Below are positions 7,825 through 13,858 of a stretch of DNA of 14,071 bases, in pieces; position 1 is the first letter of the stretch; every line of letters begins with the position of its first letter. The stretch covers positions 1 to 14,071 of the forward strand of contig JAQUXG010000011.1 of assembly GCA_028692515.1 (NCBI GenBank). The letters are read 5' to 3'. The notes beneath the pieces were generated by a model. It was not told where the DNA came from and searched no databases. It saw only the letters and a program-made list of their open reading frames with translations. This stretch comes from Kiritimatiellales bacterium. GTDB taxonomy: Bacteria; Verrucomicrobiota; Kiritimatiellia; Kiritimatiellales; Tichowtungiaceae. The translations under genes were made by a program, and so were the position numbers.

Positions 7825-7841
7825 TCTCCTCCATAAGGAGA
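7825..7841 (+). promoter_or_regulatory. Ribosome site folded into a hairpin, paralog 1
   Basis: TCTCCT (7825-7830) is complementary to AGGAGA (7836-7841), which contains the ribosome site of the gene starting at 7848. The 5-nt loop is CCATA. The hairpin could limit translation; this is inference from complementarity alone. Confidence 0.4.
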
Positions 7842-7847
7842 TTACTC

Positions 7848-9410
7848 ATGCCTCAACCTTCCGAAAATTCCACGCCGCATACGAAAGAAATTCCTGAAGA
7901 TCTCCGGCCCATTCTCGTTTCACTGGGCAGAGGCTTGGGTGCCGTATCGGTTTACGGAATCGATCACCCCTCAGTCGAGCAGATTATTGAACAGGCCTTT
8001 GATGATTTACAAACCGCTCTGCTGAACCGAAAAGCCATTTCAATCGGCACGTTTAACGGCTCCCTGACTCTGGATGAGGATCCAGTGGCCGCGCGGGATG
8101 TGCCGATCCGCACGCTGGAAAAACGGCTGACCCTGATGAAGGTCTCCCATCTTGCGCTGACCAAAGGGCTCACCCGCAATGAGCTGAAAAAGCTGTTAAC
8201 TGCACTCTGCGAACCAAACGACACTCAGATGAAAGAAAGCCTTTCTGCAGCCGGTCTGCATCACATCGAAATGTCCGATGTGAAATACGTTGCCCTGCGC
8301 GAGGGCGAACACACAACCGGAAAAGGCGGACAGGACGGCGGCTCCGGCAGTTCTCACGCCGGAACCGACGACATCAACCCGACAAAAGTTCGCCAAATCG
8401 TTGCCTTTCTCAAAGGTGAAGCCTCTGCCAACGCCGCCGGAGATGTGAAAAATCTGCTGTCTGACCCGGAACGGCTTGGGCAGATGATCATGGAAGCCGC
8501 CTCGATCCGGCAATCGGCGGTCAATGTGCAGGATGGCGAATCCATGGCCGATATTGTCATTGGCTGTCTGCGCCGGACATATGGCGGATTGCGCAAGGAA
8601 AGTGAATTCCAGTCTGCTCAGGGCAAAGTGAATCTGACCAAAGCCATGATGCTTCTCGAAAAAAATGTGCTCGATAAAATCCACGCCTCCCTCGGCGCCC
8701 AGCATCCGGAAATCGACCGGCGCATTTTCGATGCGATTCGCGAAATGGAAGAAGAACAGCAGTTTGAACTTCTGACCGCGCACTACTTTGATCAGCGCCG
8801 CAAACTGGATAAAGTTGAAGCGAAACTGGTTCAAAGTATCCAGAAAAACGGCGCCGAAAAAGCCCGCGAAATGGCTGGCGATCAGGATCTTTCACCGAAA
8901 GACTGGCAGAAACTGATGGTTAAGGCGGGCATCGAATCGCCTTCTGAGAATCGCGGAACCAGCATCGGTGGCGGACTCGATATGGGAGCACTCGCTTTTG
9001 TTCTCGAGAGACTCGAAGGACTGATGCAGCTCAAAAGCAGCGATCCGGAACAGATTAAAACCGCTGTTAACGGCACACGCGCGGGGCTCAGCACCTACAA
9101 CAACCAGATTGAGGCCCGCATTCAGGAGTTGGAAGGCCAGATTCAGCTGAAGGAACGGAAAAGTTCTACCATTGAGGATCATGCGGAACATTTAAGCCGC
9201 GAAGAGCTGATGGAAGAAGTATCCAAGCTGACACTCGCCCTGCTCCAGCCGCTGACCGTTGTCAACGCCTCTGTGGAGGCCTCTCTGCGCCACGCCGAGA
9301 AAGAGGCTCAGAAAGACCTGCTGGATCTGGCATATGAAGGCGGAAAACGGATGCAGTCCCTCACCAAGCGTCTGGTGACGCTCGTCGGCTATCCGGTCAT
9401 CGGCAAATAA
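7848..9410 (+). CDS. Uncharacterised multidomain protein, paralog 1, with degenerate histidine-kinase-like C-terminus
   Basis: I do not recognise a named family. Residues 16-155 form an alpha/beta domain (LGRGLGAVSVYGIDHPSVEQ, then IGTFNGSLTLDEDPV) that resembles N-terminal domains recalled from some signalling proteins. A Gly/Ser/His linker (158-175), a long helical region (176-360) and a predicted coiled coil (about 410-440) follow. Residues 453-515 (EELMEEVSKLT, then LLQPLTVVNASVE) resemble the HisKA dimerisation helices, with QPLT where TPLT is usual. The phospho-acceptor His is replaced by Leu463 and no ATPase domain follows. No signal peptide or membrane segment is seen. AAGGAG precedes the ATG. 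It is a tandem paralog of 9781-11322. A role as a dimeric scaffold or partner in signalling is only a guess. Confidence 0.85.
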   Translation: MPQPSENSTPHTKEIPEDLRPILVSLGRGLGAVSVYGIDHPSVEQIIEQAFDDLQTALLNRKAISIGTFNGSLTLDEDPVAARDVPIRTLEKRLTLMKVSHLALTKGLTRNELKKLLTALCEPNDTQMKESLSAAGLHHIEMSDVKYVALREGEHTTGKGGQDGGSGSSHAGTDDINPTKVRQIVAFLKGEASANAAGDVKNLLSDPERLGQMIMEAASIRQSAVNVQDGESMADIVIGCLRRTYGGLRKESEFQSAQGKVNLTKAMMLLEKNVLDKIHASLGAQHPEIDRRIFDAIREMEEEQQFELLTAHYFDQRRKLDKVEAKLVQSIQKNGAEKAREMAGDQDLSPKDWQKLMVKAGIESPSENRGTSIGGGLDMGALAFVLERLEGLMQLKSSDPEQIKTAVNGTRAGLSTYNNQIEARIQELEGQIQLKERKSSTIEDHAEHLSREELMEEVSKLTLALLQPLTVVNASVEASLRHAEKEAQKDLLDLAYEGGKRMQSLTKRLVTLVGYPVIGK

Positions 9411-9496
9411 CGACCTGTATGATTCTGTGACGACGGAATACCGCCATCGTCACGGCAATCAGGACGTCATCAGAAATCATGCTTCTTCGCTGGCAC
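9361..9496 (+). repeat. Diverged junction repeat, left copy
   Basis: Homologous to 11351-11508. The first 50 bases (the paralog 3' end through its TAA) match at 43 of 50 positions. The following part matches the carboxypeptidase 3' end with more mismatches and a gap of some 20 bases. Confidence 0.85.
9411..9496 (-). pseudogene. Remnant of the 3' end of the D-Ala-D-Ala carboxypeptidase gene
   Basis: Read leftward, this encodes DVLIAVTMAVFRRHRIIQ, which parallels the C-terminal anchor of the carboxypeptidase at 11407 (LMPVLIGLP, then IALLRRRKII). The KKHD that precedes the anchor there is also found here (complement near 9480), but in another frame, so a frameshift lies between. The stop codon is lost. 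A decayed copy of a gene end, left behind paralog 1. Confidence 0.75.
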
Positions 9497-9780
9497 GGTC
9501 TGTCATCATCCATTCCGGTTCCATTCCGTTGCAAGCCATCTCCGCACAGTTCGTCTGACAGGAAAAAGCAGTATCTAACCGTGGGGGAAATCCCCGCATA
9601 CATCGAATCCGTCATTTTATTATATTTACTGCAAACAACTGTGTGTCAAATTCTTACGCTATATTCATTAAAAATCACAACGACCATTAACCCTCACTTG
9701 ATCCTGCTTTTACCTCTTTTTAACTGGGAGCAACCCCCTACAACCATTACACTGCGCAACCAAAAAACGGGGGTGTAGTC
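9497..9780 (+). promoter_or_regulatory. Leader and promoter region of paralog 2
   Basis: No supported gene lies here. The stretch 9610-9730 is clearly richer in A/T than its neighbours and probably holds the promoter, though I cannot fix a -35/-10 pair. A hairpin GTGGGG-GAAAT-CCCCGC lies at 9581-9597 without a T-run. The piece GGAAAAAGCAGTATC (9561-9575) resembles the leader of paralog 1 (GCAGTATC at 7809-7816), hinting that both leaders share an origin. Confidence 0.4.
9733..9774 (+). promoter_or_regulatory. Complement to the G-rich ribosome-site region, paralog 2
   Basis: ACCCCC (9733-9738) is complementary to GGGGGT (9769-9774), the only purine-rich block ahead of the ATG at 9781; the loop is 30 nt. 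It is similar in effect to the hairpin ahead of paralog 1, but weaker evidence. Confidence 0.25.
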
Positions 9781-11322
9781 ATGAAAATGCAAGTAACGTC
9801 TCTAGACGCCGGAACGGAAATCTCAGAAGATCTGAAACCGGTACTTCTCCTGCTCGGACGCGGACTTGGAATTATTTCCGTCTACGGGAAAGACCATCCG
9901 GCCGTCGATCTGATTATCGACAAGTCCTTTGATGCGTTTCAACAGACCCTGCAACAGAAAAAAACGGTTTCAATCGGCACATTTCACGGAACACTAACCA
10001 TTAACGAAGAACCGGTTATTGCCAGAGACATGCCGATCCGCACGCTCGAAAAGCGGCTGTCCGCTATGAAAATTTCGCACATGACACTCAGCGGGGGCCT
10101 CCCGCGTTCCGAACTCAAAGAATTTCTCCTCGTACTCTGTGCGCCCAGCGATGATGAGATGAAGGTCTTATTTGCCAGCGCAGAACTCCCCCATATAAAA
10201 ATGGAAGATGTAAAATACGTCGCCCTGCGCGACGGCGAAATAAAAGCATCCAAAAATTCAGTATATAGCGGCGGCAACGTAGACGCTGATGCAGCTCAGA
10301 ACCAGTCAAGCCAACAGATCGAACAGATTATCGCATTGTTGAAAAGCGATCCGGGCGATGTCGTATCGCCCGATGTCAAACAGATGCTTTCTGACCCGGA
10401 AAAACTGGGGGGAACAATTCTTGAAGCGGCGGCCGTCTGCCAGAAAACCGCTTTACTGGAAGAAAGCGGCAGCCTGACAGATATTGTAATCGGCTGTCTG
10501 CGGCGGACCTATGACGGAATGCGCGAAGAATCCGAGTTCAAGTCCGCAAGGGGCAAAGCCACACTGGCCAAGACCATGCTTCTGCTCGAGAAAAGCGTAC
10601 TCGACCGGGTTCGCAACTCCATGGGCACTCAAGAACCGGATCTTGACCGCCGCATCATGGACGGCATCCGCGAAATGGAAGTTGAACGGCAGTTCGATAT
10701 GTTATCCACCCACTATACGGAACAGCGTGGAAAACAGGCGAAGGTAGAAAAAAGACTCGTTGAGTTTATTCAAAAGAACGGAATAGAAAAAGCCCGCGAA
10801 CAACTGGCGGTGTCCGGACTGTCCTTTCAGGATCAGCAGCGGCTGATTATGCAAAGCAGCGGTGCATTACCGAACGGCAGCGAAAAAGACATGCACATCA
10901 TCGCAACGGTTCTTGAACGCCTCGACGGACTCATGCAGATAAATAATGCCGAACAGGCTCAGGCGTCCGTTGACGAGGCCCGGCGCGGAATCAACGCCTA
11001 CAGCATCCAGATCGAATCGCAAATTAAAGAAATAGAAAATCAACTTCAGCAGGGCGAAAAAAGCCCGAAACGACGAAACAAACTGCTGATGGAAATTTCG
11101 AAGCTGACGCTCTCGCTGATGCAGCCGCTGACTGTAATCAACGGATCCATTGAGGCCGCACTGATGACCGCCAACGAAGCGCTCCACAAAGAGTTGCTGA
11201 ACATGGCCCATCAAAGCGGGCTGTGTATGTTCGATATGACCTCGCGAATGATTGCTCTGGTCGGCTACCCGGAATTGAGCGAAGCCGACAGCCACCTCAA
11301 CGAATGGAGAGAGTTGGCGTAA
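9781..11322 (+). CDS. Uncharacterised multidomain protein, paralog 2, with degenerate histidine-kinase-like C-terminus
   Basis: 513 residues, homologous to the preceding gene along its whole length, with near-identical blocks such as CLRRTY and PIRTLEKRL and clear divergence in the linker (155-178) and coiled-coil parts. The N-terminal domain (LGRGLGIISVYGKDHPAVD) and the DHp-like end (434-496: LLMEISKLT, then LMQPLTVINGSIE) are conserved. Again Leu replaces the phospho-acceptor His and there is no ATPase domain. A tail of 17 residues (ELSEADSHLNEWRELA) follows GYP, replacing VIGK of paralog 1. After its TAA a spare paralog end follows in the same frame. The ribosome site is weak (GGGGGTG); a second ATG lies two codons in. 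It is flanked by copies of the paralog/carboxypeptidase junction, so it looks inserted or duplicated. Confidence 0.85.
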   Translation: MKMQVTSLDAGTEISEDLKPVLLLLGRGLGIISVYGKDHPAVDLIIDKSFDAFQQTLQQKKTVSIGTFHGTLTINEEPVIARDMPIRTLEKRLSAMKISHMTLSGGLPRSELKEFLLVLCAPSDDEMKVLFASAELPHIKMEDVKYVALRDGEIKASKNSVYSGGNVDADAAQNQSSQQIEQIIALLKSDPGDVVSPDVKQMLSDPEKLGGTILEAAAVCQKTALLEESGSLTDIVIGCLRRTYDGMREESEFKSARGKATLAKTMLLLEKSVLDRVRNSMGTQEPDLDRRIMDGIREMEVERQFDMLSTHYTEQRGKQAKVEKRLVEFIQKNGIEKAREQLAVSGLSFQDQQRLIMQSSGALPNGSEKDMHIIATVLERLDGLMQINNAEQAQASVDEARRGINAYSIQIESQIKEIENQLQQGEKSPKRRNKLLMEISKLTLSLMQPLTVINGSIEAALMTANEALHKELLNMAHQSGLCMFDMTSRMIALVGYPELSEADSHLNEWRELA

Positions 11323-11326
11323 AAAA

Positions 11327-11346
11327 GCGTCACACGGACGCAGTTT
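11327..11346 (+). terminator. Weak hairpin after paralog 2
   Basis: GCGTC and GACGC form a 5-bp stem around ACACG just after the stop, with an A-run before it and AGTTT after it. It may be a weak terminator. Confidence 0.3.
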
Positions 11347-11400
11347 CCCCTCACCCGGCGTCTCATGACGCTCGTTGGCTATCCGGTCATCGGTACATAA
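11329..11400 (+). pseudogene. Spare 3' end of a third paralog copy
   Basis: In the same frame as paralog 2, but after its stop, the codons read QFPLTRRLMTLVGYPVIGT and then TAA (11398-11400). This matches the end of paralog 1 (LTKRLVTLVGYPVIGK) more closely than the end of paralog 2. It has no start and no body, so it is a leftover gene end. Confidence 0.85.
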
Positions 11401-11508
11401 GAACCGCTATATGATTTTACGCCGACGAAGCAGTGCAATCCCCGCAGCAATCAGAATCGGCAAACCGATCAGCACCGGCATCAGAACGTCGTGCTTCTTC
11501 TCCGCCAC
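11351..11508 (+). repeat. Diverged junction repeat, right copy
   Basis: Homologous to 9361-9496. It includes the spare paralog end and the true 3' end of the carboxypeptidase gene. Shared landmarks are TATCCGGTCATCGG, ATGATT, GCAATCAG, CATCAGAA and TGCTTCTTC, in that order in both copies. Confidence 0.85.
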
Positions 11509-12513
11509 AACCGGAATCTCCTCCGGGACAGGCTCCGCTTCAATAACCGGAGGCGGCGGAAGCGGTGGAAGTTTTGCAAACCCGGACTCAATCCATTCCG
11601 CCGCTTTGGAATCACGCATTTTTTTATCCTTGCTCCCGAGAATAACGGCGATCACGCGACGCCCGTCGCGCTGAGCAGTCGCCGTAATTGAAAAGCCGCC
11701 CGCATAAAAATAACCGGTCTTCAGTCCGTCGCAGCCCGGCACATGACCCAGCAGCTTGTTTGAACTCGTCAGCTGAACCGGATTCTCTGTGCGGAACGGA
11801 CGGATTGAAATAGAGGAGTACTTCAACACCTCCGGGTGTGTCTCAATCAGCGCTTTTGCCAGCAACGCCATATCCAGCGCCGATGTCATGTCGGGCTCCT
11901 GTCCGGCGCCCGGTGGCAAACCGTGCACACTGTGAAAAACCGTATTGCGCAACCCCAGCTCGTTTGCTTTGGCCGTCATACGCGCGGCGTGGGCCTCTTT
12001 GGTTCCCGACGCACGAATCGCCAGTGCAGTCGCGGCATCATTCGCCGAATGAATCAGAGCCGCATAAATCAGCTCTTCCAGCGGAAACACTTCACCTTCC
12101 TTCAGCCACACCTGACGCCCGCCGATCTGCGAGACTTCACGCGTCACCGTCACCGGTTCAGTCAGCGACAGCTTGCCGGCCTGCAAATCATCAAAAACCA
12201 CAAACAGATTTGCCAGTTTCACCATGCTGGCCGGATACGCCTTCGCCGATGCATGATCTTCCTGCAGAATCTGTCCAGTCGCCGCATCGATTACCACCGC
12301 GCCGTAATACGGATCGCGCGAACGCACATCCAGCGCCTGCGCACAGAAAACAGTTCCAAACATTGGAAAAATAATGAGAAAAAGTTTGCCTCTCCCGATG
12401 GTCGCTGCCCCTCCGCAAAAGCGGCGGAGCCTCTCTCGCGTTGCTCGGGTCCAAGGTTTGGACGTTTTGACGCCGGGTTTAAGACACATTTTCCAATGGT
12501 TGGAAAAAATCAT
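11407..12513 (-). CDS. D-alanyl-D-alanine carboxypeptidase (peptidase S11), membrane-anchored
   Basis: 368 residues of the PBP5/6-type S11 family, which trims the terminal D-Ala from peptidoglycan stem peptides outside the membrane. The three active-site motifs are present: SMVK (Ser96-Lys99), SAN (156-158) and KTG (265-267). A Pro-rich linker (315-336) leads to one transmembrane helix (about 343-361) and a basic tail (RRRK), so it is anchored by its C-terminus. The secretion signal core is KLFLIIFPMFG followed by AQA (about 43-60). The start is ATG 12513 because AGGAG lies 6 bases upstream; an upstream in-frame ATG at 12651 has no such site. About 42 residues precede the signal core, and this segment is built around palindromic repeats, so the N-terminus may be extended by repeat insertion. 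Confidence 0.92.
   Translation of the reverse strand: MIFSNHWKMCLKPGVKTSKPWTRATRERLRRFCGGAATIGRGKLFLIIFPMFGTVFCAQALDVRSRDPYYGAVVIDAATGQILQEDHASAKAYPASMVKLANLFVVFDDLQAGKLSLTEPVTVTREVSQIGGRQVWLKEGEVFPLEELIYAALIHSANDAATALAIRASGTKEAHAARMTAKANELGLRNTVFHSVHGLPPGAGQEPDMTSALDMALLAKALIETHPEVLKYSSISIRPFRTENPVQLTSSNKLLGHVPGCDGLKTGYFYAGGFSITATAQRDGRRVIAVILGSKDKKMRDSKAAEWIESGFAKLPPLPPPPVIEAEPVPEEIPVVAEKKHDVLMPVLIGLPILIAAGIALLRRRKII
12354..12368. repeat. TTCCAA-N3-TTGGAA palindrome, copy 3
   Basis: TTCCAA, ACA, TTGGAA. It lies inside the signal-peptide core of the carboxypeptidase gene (FPMFG). Confidence 0.65.
12449..12463. repeat. TTCCAA-N3-TTGGAA palindrome, copy 4 (variant)
   Basis: GTCCAA, GGT, TTGGAC: a variant with compensating changes at the outer bases, so the pairing is kept. 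It lies in the N-terminal coding extension of the carboxypeptidase. Confidence 0.6.
12489..12507. repeat. TTCCAA-N3-TTGGAA palindrome, copy 5
   Basis: TTTTCCAA, TGG, TTGGAAAA with 8-bp arms. It encodes residues 3-8 (FSNHWK) of the carboxypeptidase. Confidence 0.7.
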
Positions 12514-12624
12514 AAGAACTCCTGAGTTAATGGCGGGCGAAGGTAACAAAAGCGCTCCAAAGTGCGAGGAAAAATCGCCGGAGTTTAAGAAGTCCGCGCG
12601 CAAAGCCGCCGAGGTAGGAGAAGC

Positions 12625-12639
12625 TTCCAATGTGTGGAA
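12625..12639. repeat. TTCCAA-N3-TTGGAA palindrome, copy 6 (imperfect)
   Basis: TTCCAA, TGT, GTGGAA with one mispair. Intergenic, four bases before the 28-bp palindrome. Confidence 0.5.
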
Positions 12640-12643
12640 AGTT

Positions 12644-12671
12644 ACTTCCATACCTCTAGAGGTATGGAAGT
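12644..12671. repeat. Perfect 28-bp palindrome
   Basis: The left arm ACTTCCATACCTCT (12644-12657) is followed directly by its exact reverse complement (12658-12671), with no loop. It lies between the divergent carboxypeptidase and hydrolase genes. It could be an operator for a dimeric regulator or a mobile repeat. No T-run follows. Confidence 0.9.
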
Positions 12672-12737
12672 GATGTCCTGTAAAAATGCAGGATGCCGCG
12701 CTTGCCGATATGCCAATTACCTTGTAAAGCTTCCGGT

Positions 12738-13571
12738 ATGAAAAAAATCCTGTTCATGGTTGTACTGGTTGCTGCGGCTGTCGCTTGGGCCGGGCTGGAT
12801 AACGTCTTCTATTATCCCGACCACCGGGAATACACCACGCCAGCGGCAGACGGGTACAAATACGAAGAAGTTCAGTTCCAAAGCAAGGACGGCACAAAAC
12901 TCTCCGGCTGGTTTATTCCCGCCCAAGGCAAAGCCCTCGGAACCGTCGTCCATTTTCATGGCAACGCCCAGAACATGAGCGCCCATTACTCTTACGTTGC
13001 GTGGTTGCCCGCCAACGGATTCAACCTGTTCGTCTTCGATTACCGCGGCTACGGAAAATCCGAAGGAAACCTCTCACGACAGGGCGTTTACGCAGACTCC
13101 GTTGCGGCCGTCGAAACCATCAAATCCAGAACGGATATTGATCAGAATAAAATCATCCTGTTCGGACAGAGCATCGGCGGAGCAAATGTTCTGGCAGTCG
13201 CCGGAAACAATCACTTCGACGGCGTTGTCGGCGTCGCGACAGACTCCGCCTTTTCATCGTATAAAGGCGTAGCGATAGATCACACCTTTCTTTTGAAACC
13301 ACTCGCCGCCCTGCTCATCAGCAACAAACTCAGCCCGAAAAATACAATTCAGAATATCGCCCCCGTTCCGTTGCTGCTCATCCACGGCACCGCCGACCAA
13401 GTGGTGCCGTACAAACACGCACAGAAGCTCTTCGAAAAAGCCGGCGAACCGAAAGAACTCTGGACGGTTCCGGGCGGACAGCACACCGAAGCGCTCGGCC
13501 CCTACCGTGCCGAATTCGCCCCGAAACTGCTCGCTCAATTTAAAACGTGGGTCGGCGTGAACGATCGATAA
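12738..13571 (+). CDS. Exported or membrane-tethered alpha/beta hydrolase
   Basis: 277 residues from ATG 12738, chosen because it gives a proper secretion signal (MKKILFMVVLVAAAVAWAG); an upstream ATG at 12693 would place 15 residues ahead of it. The fold is alpha/beta hydrolase: HFHGNAQN (His74-Gly75-Asn76) forms the likely oxyanion loop, FDYRGYGKSEG (100-110) is typical of the YqkD/BEM46-like group, GQSIGG holds nucleophile Ser145, HGTAD gives Asp220 and GGQH gives His249. All three catalytic residues are present. It probably acts as a serine esterase, thioesterase or peptidase outside the cytoplasm; the substrate cannot be read. There is no lipobox Cys, so it is cleaved after AWA or stays tethered. 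The ribosome site is weak. A hairpin with a short T-run follows. Confidence 0.88.
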   Translation: MKKILFMVVLVAAAVAWAGLDNVFYYPDHREYTTPAADGYKYEEVQFQSKDGTKLSGWFIPAQGKALGTVVHFHGNAQNMSAHYSYVAWLPANGFNLFVFDYRGYGKSEGNLSRQGVYADSVAAVETIKSRTDIDQNKIILFGQSIGGANVLAVAGNNHFDGVVGVATDSAFSSYKGVAIDHTFLLKPLAALLISNKLSPKNTIQNIAPVPLLLIHGTADQVVPYKHAQKLFEKAGEPKELWTVPGGQHTEALGPYRAEFAPKLLAQFKTWVGVNDR

Positions 13572-13576
13572 ATTTC

Positions 13577-13603
13577 AGATGGAGCACGACCTCCCATCTT
13601 TTA
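13577..13603 (+). terminator. Probable terminator of the hydrolase gene
   Basis: AGATGG and CCATCT pair around an 11-nt loop, with further AG/CT pairing possible inside it, and TTT follows. It begins 6 bases after the stop. Confidence 0.5.
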
Positions 13604-13753
13604 CAACCATGGATTTCGCGGGTGGGATAATGGAAGCCTTCGCGGGCGTTACAGCCCGGTCCAGCCGCTGGCCAGAGACCTCTCCGCCGCTGGGATCTTT
13701 GAGATCTTCCAGTTTAAAACCCTGTCCACATCACAGCGGAGTTTAAGTTGTCG
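13604..13753. other. Intergenic stretch without a supported gene
   Basis: No ORF with coding character is seen. It contains two TTCGCGGG boxes (about 13615 and 13640), two CCGCTGG boxes, and a small inverted repeat GATCT-TTG-AGATC near 13697. No function can be assigned. Confidence 0.4.
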
Positions 13754-13774
13754 ATATATCGTAATACGATATAT
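13754..13774. promoter_or_regulatory. Perfect 21-nt inverted repeat, operator-like
   Basis: ATATATCGTA (13754-13763), a central A, then the exact complement (13765-13774). The length and symmetry suit the site of a dimeric repressor; I recall similar TATCGTA-type palindromes near PadR-like regulators, unverified. It lies between two convergent gene ends, with no regulator or gene start close by in the window. Confidence 0.55.
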
Positions 13775-13828
13775 GTACCCTCATTCAGCCCAACATGATT
13801 CGGCCTGAATAATCTCTCCCCGTTCGCG

Positions 13829-13858
13829 AAGATTCGCATTCATTCGCGGTTAAAACTC
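13829..13858. repeat. Degenerate TTCGCG-type array at the gatB 3' end
   Basis: GTTCGCGAA, GATTCGCAT and TCATTCGCG are three similar units with a 9-bp period. They end about 10 bases before the gatB stop. It is like other short periodic dispersed repeats in this window in placement, though not in sequence. Confidence 0.5.

Noticed and set aside
8196-8834. 212-codon open frame opposite paralog 1
   Set aside because: Antisense to a gene whose reading is confirmed by conservation with paralog 2.
9581-9597. Hairpin read as the terminator of paralog 1
   Set aside because: No T-run follows and it lies 170 bases past the stop; a leader structure is as likely.
9479-9778. 99-codon + strand frame in the gap before paralog 2
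   Set aside because: It overlaps the carboxypeptidase remnant and an AT-rich leader; no ribosome site and no sensible domain.
12511-12651. Upstream ATG at 12651 as the carboxypeptidase start
   Set aside because: That ATG lies in the 28-bp palindrome and lacks a ribosome site; ATG 12513 has AGGAG at good spacing.
12374-12673. 99-codon + strand frame across the carboxypeptidase start region
   Set aside because: It runs through palindromic repeats and antisense to coding DNA; no ribosome site.
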